From Misgurnus anguillicaudatus (lineage: Eukaryota; Chordata; Actinopteri; Cypriniformes; Cobitidae), in NCBI RefSeq assembly GCF_027580225.2, contig NC_073358.2:31336501-31400500 (forward strand): 64,000 nucleotides of DNA, in the 5' to 3' direction. The notes below the pieces were generated by a model. That model was not told the DNA's origin and searched no databases. It worked only from the letters and a program-made list of their open reading frames with translations. Position 1 is the first letter of the stretch. Each line of letters opens with the position of its first letter. Below are positions 1-31,367 of this stretch, piece after piece. The position numbers and the translations under genes were made by a program.

Positions 1-234
1 TTGTCTCGTGCAGACAGTGCATTAATCCTCGTGTTCATTCATATAAACCTCAAAAAAACATATTAAACAACATACTTGTATTGATGAAAGTGAACCGTCG
101 CGTTGATCTCTCTCTCTCTCTCGTTCGTTCATTCCCTCACTCGCTCTCTCTCTTGCACTAAGGTAACGGTAATCCTCATCTTCAACCTTTAGAAAGACCA
201 TTAAAATTACAAGTTATAAGATTGTAGGCTCCTG

Positions 235-533
235 TTTGTGTTTGAGGGAATACAAACGCGTCGTGCTGTCAGTCATTCTTTCTCTCTGTCTCTCGCACTC
301 GTGAGGCCGTGTCATGGTAGGATAGCGCAGTTGAAGGGGTGGTATCATTATAAGAAGATCCCCTTACTACTTCATGGGGGGAGCGAAATCCGAATGACCT
401 ATATATTCACATGCTTTCAGAGAGAGCCTTACCAAAACAAAGTTACAGGGTTGCTATTTTTCATGTTTTCTGGGTTGGTAGAAGCACTTAAACATGGAAA
501 AAGTCTGATTTTCATGGAATGTCCCATTTAAGT
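235..533 (+). repeat. Interspersed repeat, right part (family also at 42714 and 61232)
   Basis: Segments such as AGGATAGCGCAGTTGAAGGG, GGTGGTATCATTATAAGAAG and GAAGCACTTAAACATGGAAA recur at about 42950-43170 and 61440-61560. The right end TCCCATTTAA resembles the TTAA termini of the other copies. The left boundary is not clear. The 97-codon reading frame over it is not a gene. Confidence 0.6.
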
Positions 534-1597
534 AATATTATAATTTTCTGAGATACTAAATTTGGGATTTTCCTTAGTTCAAAATTAAAAGAAATAAACA
601 TTTGAAATATATCAGTCTGTGTGTTATGAATGAATATAATATACAAGTTTCACTTTTTTAATGGACGTAGTGAAATAAATCAACTTTTTGATAGTATTCT
701 AATTATATGACCGTCATTTCACTGGTTTTTACTGTAAATAATTTTTTACTTAAAAAAACATAATTTTAGCAATATTTTACCGTAAAAGTACATGTATAAT
801 CCAGTAAAATATATTATAGAGATTTTCACCATAAAATATATGGTAATTCATACACTGTAATTCATACTTTTAAAGAAAAAATCCGTAAAAAACTAAAAAA
901 AAAAACATTTTTTGGGGGAAAAATACAGTAAAATAAAGGGCACAATAAATTACAGGAATTTTCTGTGACACAAAAATATTGTTTTTCCCTATAATTTTAT
1001 ATACCTTTTACTTTCAAAAACTGTACATTTTACTTTATTTCGTAAAATTAAATGTAATGTTTTGTTAAATCGATTACAATTTTTAACATATAAACACATA
1101 TAAAGATTTTTTTAGAGTTAGCCAATTAACATTTTTTCCTGTAGCATTTTTACATTTTGTTTCTGTAAAAATGACAAACATTTCGTATCGTAGGCATACA
1201 GTTGTTTTCACAAATTTTATATGAATTTTAATAAGTGAAAGGAAGCTGACAGTGATAAAGAACAGACTTTATTTCTATTTGTCAATTCATACACATCTCA
1301 TTGAAATCACTTAAGTTTAAAAGACATCACAAGTTACCTTGGAAAGTTCCTGCAACCAAAAATGTAACAAGTTTCTTCGTGTTCAAACGTAGCCATGTTA
1401 TCATATACACAATTCAGCAGAATTAACTTACATTAAAGAAAAACATTCATAAATAAAAATGTACACAATTTATATACAAACATTGTTCAAAAACAGACAC
1501 ATTTTAACGCTATCCTATTAGCATTTCAAACACATCTGATCTACCTCATTGCACGTTCCCTTCCAAATTTTAGTACTATCGGTTGTGGAATTGTATA
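534..1597. other. AT-rich spacer
   Basis: About 1 kb of AT-rich sequence with many TGTAAAAT/ATTTTACAG-like short inverted pieces, suggesting old foldback element remnants. No gene, RNA or clear boundary was seen. Confidence 0.5.
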
Positions 1598-1782
1598 ACT
1601 GTAAAAAAGTTGGTTTAACTTAAAAAAGTAAGTTACCTGGTTGCCTTAAAATAAAAATTAATTCAACTTAAAAATATTAGTTGACACAAAATTTAACACA
1701 ATTTTTTGAGTCAACTAATATTTTAAGTTAAATTAAAATACTTACTTTTTTAAGTTAAAACCAACAAATAATTTTTACAGTG
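1598..1782. repeat. Foldback MITE (GTAAAAA...TTTTTAC) copy 1
   Basis: Arms GTAAAAAAGTTGGTTTAACT and its imperfect complement AAGTTAAAACCAACAAATAA then TTTTTAC enclose a smaller palindrome (AAAATATTAGTTGAC/GTCAACTAATATTTT). A related copy lies at 29837-30013. Confidence 0.65.
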
Positions 1783-2349
1783 TGTGTAATTATTAAATGC
1801 GACATTATTCAAACACTGCAACATTTAATATGATGCAGACTTTAGTTTGGAGTCACACCAAACATTTGAAGAAGCTGGTACATGTTTGTACCATTCTGAG
1901 GAAATGATTTAAAGACCTTTTAATACTGATGATCTCAAATAGCTTACGCAACCAGCTGTTGCACCAAGCACGGGATATTCAGGGAAGATTCACTTCCTTT
2001 GGTTGTGACACAGCCTGGAGTTATACATTTTAAAACAGAGGATTTCATAATATTTTGAAACAGAACATAATCTTAATGACGACAAAACATTTCTTGAACT
2101 TTAAACATCCAAATCAAATAAATGGGTTCTAATAACATGGTTATGGTAAAAAATCATTTGAATGTCAGTTGAATGGGGTAAACAAAAAAAGAAGGTTTAA
2201 AAAACCCTTTCCTAGCAGCATTGAAAGGCAAAGCCATCTATGACATCACATCCTGTCCTGTTACTTTAAAGTGGAATCATTTTTATGCATGAATTTGAAC
2301 TTGCGCAATAACACGTGAAAGTCAGTATTCTTCTTGTTACACAACAATC
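1783..2349. other. Spacer with no recognised feature
   Basis: No coding exon, RNA or bounded repeat was recognised. Short low-complexity stretches only. Confidence 0.4.
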
Positions 2350-2760
2350 TTAAAGGAATAGTCTACTCTTTTGCCATATTAAACTATGGTATTACCTCAA
2401 CCTAGACGAATTAATACATACCTATCTTTCTTCAATGCGTGGACTGTACAGCGTGTTGTGAATGTGTTAGCATTTAGCCTAGCCCCATTCATTCCTATGG
2501 TACCAAAAAAAAGTTTTATTTTGTGGCACCATACTTACTGGTATAACTCCTCATGTAACAGTCTTTAAATAAGGAAAACACGGAAGTGTTTGGTGGCTTC
2601 CCTGTTTGGTACCATAGGAATGAATGGGGCTAGGCTAAATGCTAACACATTCACAACGCGTTGTACAGTTCACGCATTGAAAAAAGATATATATGTATTA
2701 ATTTGTCTAAGTTGAGGTAATAACAGTTTAATATGGCAAAAGGGTAGACTACTCCTTTAA
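2350..2760. repeat. Foldback MITE with TTAA ends
   Basis: Bounded by TTAAAGGAATAG and CTCCTTTAA. Long arms include a perfect 48-bp inverted repeat around 2457-2504 and 2609-2656 (TGTGAATGTGTTAGCATTTA ... CTATGGTACC). TTAA at both ends points to a piggyBac-type target site. The short reading frames here are by-products. Confidence 0.85.
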
Positions 2761-4011
2761 GTTTTTTTTCCCTAGAAAGTGTTTCTAATGAAACATCAGC
2801 TAGTGTGAACAGAATTTGAGTGTTATAGGAAATCATTTTTGTATTTATATTTTTGTACCCAAGAAATAGTTGAAAGTATACGAATGGGACTTGCTGTGTA
2901 AATAGTTTACTGCAAGAGTTTAAAAATGTATTAACTAAAAAAACAACTCTATTTTTATTCTGAATATGTGACCCTGTCATGTAGTTTGAATTATTGTGAT
3001 TAAGTCAAAGCTAGGTGCCAGGGAAAGCTGCTTTGAACATGCAGTACTAATTTCAACCCTAATTTGCTTACACAGAAGTCAGCAACAAGCTCTAACATAC
3101 ATTTTGAGTAACAGTAGACGTCCAGCTTATAACATGTAATTTACCTCTGCATTATCGAAGAAATAACATACTGAGATACTAGCCTCACGTCATTGCCCTT
3201 AGTCCCATGGACGAAACAAGTGTATCACAGATGCGCACAAATAAATCTTGTTCATGAATGTTTTGAATGAATAATGTGTCTGCTCATTTAGTTACTTAAT
3301 ACGACCAATTCCTACACTATGGTAGCTCTGTCAGTCACAGATAACAGATCCACAGAAATGTTCAAAAAGTGTTTGTGAGACACAAATGTCAGCATAGTGC
3401 GAAAAACCATCCATAAGGCATCATCACCTACAGCAGAACAGAGAAAAAAGATTTAGAAACATATTAACAAGAACTAAATGTTTTAAGCTTTTTCCAATAC
3501 AATATTTATATACTGTATATACCCCTGGTTTCACAGACAAGGCTTACGGCTGGTCCAAGACTAAAACATGACCTCTTGACGTGATGATGTATTACGTGAG
3601 GTCGCGCTGACGCGTCACAGGACTGGAGCCTTATGCCTCGTTTGAGATCGTTTAGAGTCCTTTGAAATTGCAATTTTAAACTGCATTAAAACTGTTAAAG
3701 GAATATTCAATTTTCTTAAAAGAAAAATCCAGACAATTCACTCACCACCATGTCACCCAAAATGTTGATGTCTTTCTTTGTTCAGTCGAGAAGAAATTAT
3801 GTTTTTTGAGGAAAACATTGCAGGATTTTTCTCATTTTAATGAACTTTAATAGACACCAACAATTAACACTCAACTCAACATGTAACATTCTTTTTTAAC
3901 TGAGTCTCAAAGGACCCCAAACAATCCCAAACGAGGCACAAGGGTCTTCTCTAGCGAAACGATTGTCATTTTTGACAAGAAAAATAAAAAATATGCTCTT
4001 TTAAACCACAA
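2761..4011. other. Spacer upstream of LINE fragment
   Basis: Unique-looking AT-rich sequence. Part of 3560-3960 (GACGTGATGATGTATTACGTGAG, CAAACGAGGCACAAGGGTC versus TTATGCCTCGTTTGAG) looks like a degraded foldback element. No gene seen. Confidence 0.4.
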
Positions 4012-5007
4012 CTTTTCGTGAACTCAAACGTGTTAATAAGTGGTTCAAAGAAAATAAATTATCATTAAATCTGGGAAAAAGCAAAATGATGATATTCGGA
4101 CATGGTCATTCTAATGCTGAGGAAGTAATTCAGATAGAGGACGTTGTTATAGAGCGGGTGCATGAAATTAAATTCCTTGGAGTTATTATAGATGATAGAA
4201 TTACTTGGAACTCTCATATTAAATATTTAAGTACTAAAATATCAAGAAGCATTTCAGTAATTGCAAAAGTAAAGCATATTTTAAACATCAAAGCTTTCCA
4301 TACTTTATATTGTTCTCTGTTTTTGCCTTATTTACATTACTGCTCTGTGGTACGGGGTAATACTTATAAAAGTACATTAAAACCAATAGTAATGTTGCAA
4401 AAAAAGAGTTATCCTACTAATTTATAAAGTTGGGTTCTTGGACCATACAAACTCATTATTTTTAAAATCTAAGATCATGAAGTTTTATGACATTGTTGAG
4501 TTTCAATCAGTACAGATGCTATATAAAGCAAGGCACAAATTGTTACCAAGCCAAATACAAAGAAGGTTCCAAGAACGCACTGGTGGTTATGCATTACGTG
4601 ATGAAATGAATTTTGGGATGCAAAAACATAGTACAACCTTAAAGTTTTAGCCTTACAGTTAATGGGGTGCGACAGTGGAATAATTTGGAGATGAAATGTT
4701 GTCCAAATATCAATCTGTTAAATATAAATACAAACAAAAGATTTTTGAAAGGTATAAAGAAGAATAGATCGTTTACCATTAGGAGTATTGTTACTATTAG
4801 ACATTGCAAGTGTATATACATTTTTGTTTTATTGGATATTGTTTGATTTGTTTTGTTTGATGTTGTATTGTGGTTTTGTCGTTTTGTATTATGATTTTTG
4901 TATTACTGTAATATTCATTTTTTGGGGAGGGCGTTTATAAGCTTTTTGCTTCGGCCTACTCCTTTTGAGCAGAATAGCTACTGCTTAAATAAATAAATAA
5001 ATAAGTA
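4012..5007 (+). mobile_element. 5'-truncated LINE (L2-like) retrotransposon fragment
   Basis: Translation gives the C-terminal part of a non-LTR reverse transcriptase: WFKENKLSLNLGKSKMMIFG, then KFLGVIIDDRITWNSHI, HTLYCSLFLPYLHYC, and after a frame change MDHTNSLFLKSKIMKFYDI and VNGVRQWNNLEM. The 3' end reads GCTTCGGCCTACTCC followed by a (TAAA)n tail at 4986-5006, typical of L2/CR1-type ends. Several stops show it is dead. Confidence 0.85.
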
Positions 5008-5085
5008 ATAAAAATTTGCTCTTATTGTACATTATTTTAAAGATACTTTTGTATTTGATTGTGGTTTATTTTTTAGGGAACAGCC

Positions 5086-5326
5086 TTAAAGGTGGGGTGC
5101 GTGATTTTTTAAAACACAAAAGGGAGTCAGGCAAAGTACCAAAACACACTTGTAGCCAATCAGCAGTGAGGGGCATGTCTACTAACCAACATCATTGCCT
5201 GGGTTGCGTATGTGTGGGACAGGTCTATCAACAGAAGGTCCGGATTCTATTTGGGTAGGGGCGTGTTTGTTAAGGTGATTTCAAAGGTCAACATTGGATT
5301 TCAGAGATCATGCACCCCGCCTTTAA
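5086..5326 (+). repeat. MITE with TTAA ends, copy 1
   Basis: Runs from TTAAAGGTGGGGTGCGTGAT to ATGCACCCCGCCTTTAA. An inverted relative lies at 23200-23445 with matching internal segments (CAGTGAGGGGCATGTCTACT / AGTAGACACGGCCCCTACTG, TTGATAGACC). It sits just 3' of usp20. Confidence 0.8.
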
Positions 5327-5439
5327 CTGATAAGATTTTATTAAATAAATGTAAGTAAATTAAATAAATAAATTATGTCATAACTTTGATCTGATTAAAG
5401 ATTAAAAAGTACTACCAATCAAGATAAAATACTTCTCAG

Positions 5440-5470
5440 AATTAACATGGGGGGGGGGGGTTTGCTGAAG
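5440..5470. repeat. Poly-G run and low complexity
   Basis: A run of about 12 G residues near 5451, just 3' of usp20. Comparable G runs lie near 12988 and 60512. They mark sequencing-fragile sites rather than features. Confidence 0.5.
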
Positions 5471-5709
5471 ATACACACACAGAAAGTCTACTGTGGTGTA
5501 TGTGCTAGCCAATTAACGTAATCGATGTCTGCTTCGAACCAGTCTGTATCATACGATGACTAGAATGAGTGTTCTGCTGAAATATGTCTGGTATGCCACT
5601 TCCTGTGTGCACACGCACAGTATACCAAATGTTTATGTTCAGCTTTTATTACTGTTTCATACACACACATTAAATATGAAAGGTGTGTATGTGTGTGTAT
5701 CTTACCACT

Positions 5710-25781
<20,072 letters not shown>

Positions 25782-26239
25782 TTAAGCATAACCCTCTGAT
25801 GAAATTAAAGTTTTAATATCAGTCTGAATTAAAGACATTCAATTGTTTTGATATCTTATCCCACTTCAATTTGCACATCTGATCGATATAATACACTGTG
25901 AAAACTGCTGTTTCATCTGCCTTGCAAGACTGCAGCGCACTAAGACGCAGTCGTTACACTTAGTATTAGCACATTATTATAACAATGAAATTAAATGTAT
26001 AGCAAAATACTATTATTTGCCTACTGAAAATGTAGTTTCAACTCTGACCCTAAAAACATGTTTAGGATATCTGAAAAATAAATAACAATAAACAACTAGC
26101 TTATCCATCTATAGTGGTCATAAGGTTCTCAAACACTCCACAGTTTCTCTAAATATCAGCATCAGTCACGATAAACATCACGATCGTGCAGCATAAACAG
26201 GCCGTTTACACTTTGGCTGCAAAACAATATTCATACCCT

Positions 26240-26430
26240 CGCTGTCGACATGATGTTATCCAAACAAATAAACAGTGACACTTCGATTCAGCCGAGCGAT
26301 AGATAAGAACAGACATTTACCTGTCAGACAGAAACAGAATCAACGATGATAGGTGATTATTTTAGTGCAAACGTGCCATTTATAACGGTGGCAAGCAGCA
26401 ACGGCTGACAGCGGACTAAACAGCATCCAT
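26240..26430 (-). promoter_or_regulatory. usp20: usp20 5' non-coding exon region
   Basis: Minus-strand sequence here should hold the untranslated first exon. The coding exon 1 acceptor lies at about 25694-25696, only about 20 nt upstream of the ATG. Two possible donors are visible: CTGACAG^GTAAATG near 26320 and GCGAG^GTATGA near 26235. If the second is used, an upstream ATG (ATGTCGACAGCG) would open a short reading frame that ends before the main start. The exact transcription start cannot be read from the sequence. Confidence 0.5.
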
Positions 26431-26518
26431 ACTGAATACAGCACGCTGACGTCACAGTTATGAACCCTGCCAATGAACGCTTTCATCTCATGCAGCGCTA
26501 CGGAGACCGATTCGTGTA

Positions 26519-26588
26519 TGACATAAAAGTATCGCGAGAGCGATTTGAAAGCACAGCTTTTGAATTGCTCTCGCGGGACTTGATGTCA
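26519..26588 (+). repeat. 70-bp CGCGAGAG hairpin, copy 1
   Basis: TGACATAAAAGTATCGCGAG then AGCGATTTG pairs with AATTGCTCTCGCGGGACTTG then ATGTCA around the loop AAAGCACAGCTT. A related element in reverse orientation lies at 44449-44520. It sits in the usp20/c9orf78 divergent promoter region. Confidence 0.8.
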
Positions 26589-26762
26589 TTCGCTGATGGG
26601 TCTGAGCAACGCCACAAGAAGCAGAACATACCGATTCAGTAATAATATTTAAATATTTTTTGTTTGGAGTCTTTTAATGTTTTTAATTTTCTGTTGCAGG
26701 CTTGCTTGTCATAAACGTTACTGCCAGCATCCCGTAGTAGTCAACTGTTAAAGAAGTTTGGC

Positions 26763-27010
26763 CGTTTCTCAATTCGAAGGCTCCAGCCTCCGAAGGTCGC
26801 ATATGCAGGCTGCATACGTCATCGAGCCTGGTTTATTTAAGTTAACTGAGCATTGCATTCGCAAGTTATAAGCATATTACATCAATTTACGATTAATTAA
26901 AAATATTAGTCAACTTTGCAATTGTTAATATTCTGAAATAAGACAGTCTTGATGACGTATGCAGCCTGCATATGCGGCCTCCGTAGGCTGCAGCCTTCGG
27001 CCTTTAACTC
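26763..27010. repeat. Foldback MITE beside the c9orf78 promoter
   Basis: Arms TTCGAAGGCTCCAGCCTCCG then GCATATGCAGGCTGCATACG pair with CGTATGCAGCCTGCATATGC and GGCTGCAGCCTTCGG. A central AT-rich spacer of about 110 bp. It ends about 130 bp before the c9orf78 ATG. Confidence 0.8.
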
Positions 27011-27140
27011 TTGAACGCTGACGTCAGCGGAAGTTTCGAGAAAGCGGTCCGTCGCTAAACAAGGACCGCATATCGAGTTTAGAAAACAGACGCGGTGGCT
27101 CCTGGAAAGGAAATATCGTATTTATATTTGCTTTAAAACT

Positions 27141-30100
27141 ATGCCACCGGGTAAGAATTTGAGGAGGAGGAAAGATGATTCATCTGATGAGGAAGACGAT
27201 GAGACAAAAGCGGTGGTCAGGTAGATACTTTTGATAATTACCGGAGATATGATAAATACAGTTCCACCCACAGTCTTTTCAGTATTTCTCAATATTCCTT
27301 CCATTACTTATTTTAATGGTTATGTATTGTTTCAATTAAGAATTACGTGAGTATAAACAGTGGTTTATATTTTTGTCAAGTGATAGCGTATGTCGCGTGC
27401 AAAATTAACAAGGCCAGAATATGTTACTGGCATGATGTATCTGAGATACGTAACGTTACGTGTAAATATATAAGAATCATGTAGGCTACTTGAGAAATTA
27501 ACCATTATCCCCTTTACTAAAGTCAAGTAACGCCCCTAAATTGTATTTTTATAGAAATGTGTCTGAATAGTACAACAGCAAAATGCTGAATCCCATTTAT
27601 TTGGAAAAATATTTATAAATATGTGTGCATAGGTCCAAACTGGATGAAGCCAAGGAGCTTCAAAGTTTGAGGAAGAGACAGCATGGAGTGAGGTTGGTCA
27701 CATTTCTTGTCTAGTAGTACACTATACTTATTATGCCATCCATGCATATTTATTAAATATTTAACTTGAATATGAATAAAAAAAACAAATTTTCCATGTG
27801 TTCTGCAGCATTACAGCGTTACTTGTTGGAGAGAAGCTTCCTTTAGAAGCCGAGCTTGAGGTATCAATTTGAATTAACTACTTTTTACAGTAGTTTGCTA
27901 TCTTGCATTGTTTAGTAATTGTGTCATATAAATAAAAAATGGTTAAATAGTGTCATTTTCTCTCTCGTGCAATAGGACGACCCATTTAAACTAAAAACAG
28001 GAGGTGTTGTTGACATGAAGAAAGTGAAGGACAGAAACCGAGACATGTAAGTGGTCTCTTGTCATTAATGCATTCATAATCTAATTTTTTAGTGATTCAG
28101 GTTGTTGTTTAAAATGATATGTACATTAAGATACAATTATTTTAAAAGTAAAATCAATGGCAACTCTTCTCCCTACAGGACAGCAGATGAAAACGACCTG
28201 AATCTTGGTACATCTTTCTCTGCTGAAACTAACAGACGAGACGAAGATGCAGACATGTTGGTACCATGTGTGCACTCCCAGATTTGTGTGCCTGTTTAAT
28301 CCTTTAGTAATGTTTTAGTTTACCTCTACATGTGCTTTTGCACCTTTCTCATTGCACGTGATTGTGTTCAGGATGAAGTACATTGAGACCGAGTTAAAGA
28401 AAAAGAAAGGCATGGTGGAGGCGGAAGAACAGAGTAAAGTAAAAGTGAAGAATCCGGAGGACCTTCTGTATGAGCTTCCTGAGAACATCCGTGTCAATTC
28501 TGCCAAAAAGACAGAAGAGATGTTGTCCAATCAGATGTTGAGCGGAATTCCAGAGGTGGATTTGGGGATTGAGTAAGTAAAGGGCCGAAGCTTATCTGCT
28601 GAAAGATCACCAGATAATTTTCTCTACTTGGTTAACAACCTATTCTCCCTTTTACTTGTTAGTGCAAAGATAAAGAATATCATCAGTACAGAGGAAGCAA
28701 AAGCAAAGCTGCTTGCTGAACAGAGGAACAAGAAAAAAGACAATGGGACCTCATTTGTTCCCACTAACATCGCTGTCAATTACGTCCAGCATAATCGCTG
28801 TAAGTGCTCACATACATCAGAACACTTTGTATTTCGGAGCTCAAGGCCACTTGTTACTGGCACTGTGTTTTTATGCTTGTGCCTATTACACATTCTGTAG
28901 ATAAAAACTGCTTATGAATAACTTAGGTTTATTATTTATATGCTAGTATCACACATGTTTTTTTGATAATGGTGGTTAGCCCCGTTCTTTGAGTTACAGC
29001 CTCAACTTCCTTCCTACCCTGAGTTTATAGATGACTAAATTAAAGGGACACTCCACTTTTTGTGAAAATATGCTAATTTTACAGCTCCGCTAGAGTTAAA
29101 CATTTTATTTTTATCGTTTTGGAATCCATTTAGCTGATCTCCGGGTCTGGCGGTACTGCTTTTGGCATGGCTTGGCATGGTCCATTGAATCTGATTGGAC
29201 CATTGGCATTGCGCTAAAAAATAACCAAAGAGTTTTGATATTTTTCCTATTTAAAATTTGACCGTGTACTAAGACTGACAGAAAATTAAAAGTTGCAATT
29301 TTCTAGGCAGATATAGCTAGGAACTATACTCTCATTCTGGTGTAATAATCAAGGACTTTGCTGCTGTACCATGGCTGCAGGTGGCGCAATAATGTTACAC
29401 AGTGCTCGAAAATAGTCCCCTGCTATTGAAAGTTACCAAGGGGGCTATTTTCGGGCACTGCATAATATCATTGCGCCTGCTGCAGCCATGTTACGGCAGC
29501 AAAGTCCTTGATTATTACGCCAGAATGAGAGTATAGTTCCTAACCATATCAGGAACTTTTAATTTCGTAAAAGTACACGATGTGACTACAGAAGAGTCAA
29601 GTTTTAAGTAGAAAAAATATCTAAACTCTTTGGTTATTTTTTTTGCGCGATGCTAATCAGATTCAATGGATTATGCTAAGCTATGCTAAAAGTGGTACCC
29701 CAAGACCCATAGATCGCCTGAATGGATTCCAAAATGGTAAAAATCAAATGTTTAACTCTAGGGGAGCTGGAAAATGAGCATATTTTCAAAAAAAAGTGGA
29801 GTTGTCCCTTCAAAGTTACAAGACAAAAAGTCTTGGCACTGTAAAAATATTTGTTATTTCAACTTAAAAGAAAGTTTTCTGCCTTAAAATTTTAAGTTAA
29901 TTAATATTTTTAACTTGAACTATTGAATTAACTCAAAATGCTAAGGTGGCACAAACACTTATTTTCACAATAAGTTGAAACAACAAATCGTTTTTGATTT
30001 TTTTTAAGTGTAGGGCATTATATTGGTTAGATTGGTTAGCGCCATAATGAGCAGACTTTGACAATTATACCTAATCCTTTAATTTGAAAAGTAAATTTTT

Positions 30101-30427
30101 TTGCTATTTATTTCAGTCTATCATGAGGATGTAAACGCACCCCAGAGACGCAACAGAGAAATAGAGCCCAAAGCCAGGCCAATGCGAGTAGGAGACACTG
30201 AAAAGCCAGCACCTGAGGGTAAGACCAGAATGAATCCTTACGTTTAATTACTAATTTAGTTTTCAACATTGATTTGACACCAAACTTTAGTAAATGTTTT
30301 AAACAAAATGTATGTCTCTTTTTGTTTCTCAGCATCACCACCCAATTATCGTAAGAGACCAAATAATGAAAAGGCAACAGATGACTACCACTATGAGAAA
30401 TTCAAAAAGATGAACAGACGATACTAA
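27141..30427 (+). CDS. c9orf78: C9orf78 homologue (TLS1/HCA59 family, spliceosome-associated nuclear protein)
   Basis: The family is the vertebrate counterpart of yeast Tls1; the human protein associates with the spliceosome (BRR2) and affects splice-site choice. Nine exons: 27141-27220, 27633-27692, 27809-27860, 27976-28046, 28179-28256, 28372-28572, 28663-28799, 30117-30218, 30333-30427. They sum to 876 nt (291 aa; human 289). The protein is highly charged and hydrophilic: basic-acidic N-terminus (RRRKDDSSDEEDDE), conserved core (SFSAETNRRDEDADM, LSNQMLSGIPEVDLGI, SFVPTNIAVNYVQHNR), and C-terminal DDYHYEKFKKMNRRY. All junctions read as GT-AG. AATAAA at 30545-30550 lies 118 nt past the stop. 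It is divergent from usp20 and tail-to-tail with med22. A 0.77 kb foldback element occupies intron 7. Confidence 0.95.
29040..29813. repeat. TTAA foldback element, full copy (c9orf78 intron 7)
   Basis: About 774 bp. Left arm begins TTAAAGGGACACTCCACTTTT; right arm ends AAAGTGGAGTTGTCCCTTCAA. The arms are inverted complements over most of the element. Centre: AAATAGTCCCCTGCTATTGA / GGGGGCTATTTTCGGGCACT. Confidence 0.9.
29837..30013. repeat. Foldback MITE (CACTGTAAAAA) copy 2 (c9orf78 intron 7)
   Basis: GCACTGTAAAAATATTTGTT at the left and AAATCGTTTTTGATTTTTTTTAAGTGTA at the right, with AAGTTAATTAATATTTTTAA inside; related to 1598-1782. It abuts the 29040 foldback element. Confidence 0.55.
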
Positions 30428-30550
30428 GTTTCTACCTTTTATGTGAAAACTGGCTGACCCTTATTTTTCGTTTAACAGAAAGAAAATGTAGATATTTTTA
30501 CTGTATTTAAAATTGTCATACTGTTAAATACTTTTTTTTTTTACAATAAA

Positions 30551-31096
30551 ACACCCCTCAATATTGCTCATGTTAAAAAATGTATATTCTTACACTGTAC
30601 AACATTTCAGTGTGAAATGTTTTTATATAATTGTGTTGATATTAATGAAACTTTTTTCTTAGTAAAGGTCATTTTTATTGGACAGAAAATGTCAACTTGC
30701 CAAAGAAATAACAAAAGCAATTTTACTGACTGAAAACACACGACCATGTCTAAGGTTTTGGCTCTAAGGTCTTTGTAACAAACTAAACTGGTAAGGTAGT
30801 CTAAAGGTTGCACAGCATTTAAAATATATAAACTAATAAAACATTAGATATGACGAGAACACTTTCCTGGCAAACATGTTTAGAGGCAATGCAAAACATT
30901 ACAGCGTACAAAAAAAATTTGAACAGTGCATTTTGTTTTTATGTATTGAATTCTAAAAAGTAAACGGCATGTTTATATCCAAAAACACTTAACTTACAGC
31001 ATGTAAGTGTATGCTACATCAACTTACTGCAGTACAATGCTGAAAGAAGAGCTGGCTCAATATAGTATATTTTAAACATCACTCAAACCAGTGGCA
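30551..31096. other. Spacer between convergent c9orf78 and med22 3' ends
   Basis: AT-rich, no gene. The two genes end tail-to-tail here. The minus-strand AATAAA of med22 is probably at 31097-31102, which would make its 3' UTR about 270 nt. Confidence 0.5.
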
Positions 31097-31367
31097 TTTA
31101 TTGTAATAAACTGATCAATTATGCAAATAAACAAAAAAAGACACCCACTTCATAATACCAATGTACCTTCAGGATAAAGTGTCCTAGCTGCAATATTGAA
31201 ATATTTGTAGAAATGTCCTTATTATTTATGCAGTGATGTTACTGCAGTCCCACCATTTTCTAAATTTACAATTTAAATTCCCTACATTTCCTTAGAAGCT
31301 TAAACTGGGTCTTATTAGTTGCTTAGCTGTGTAATCGAATTGGTCCACTAAGGAAACGGTTGGTCAC

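Larger units (their letters stand above)
26431..27140. promoter_or_regulatory. Divergent promoter region between usp20 and c9orf78
   Basis: The 0.7 kb between the two divergently transcribed genes holds two perfect CRE octamers (TGACGTCA) at 26447-26454 and 27019-27026, the second within the palindrome CGCTGACGTCAGCG. It also contains a 70-bp hairpin (26519-26588) and a foldback element (about 26763-27010). The human USP20 and C9orf78 genes are also head to head, so the pairing is ancient. No TATA box is obvious. Which motifs are used is inference. Confidence 0.6.
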
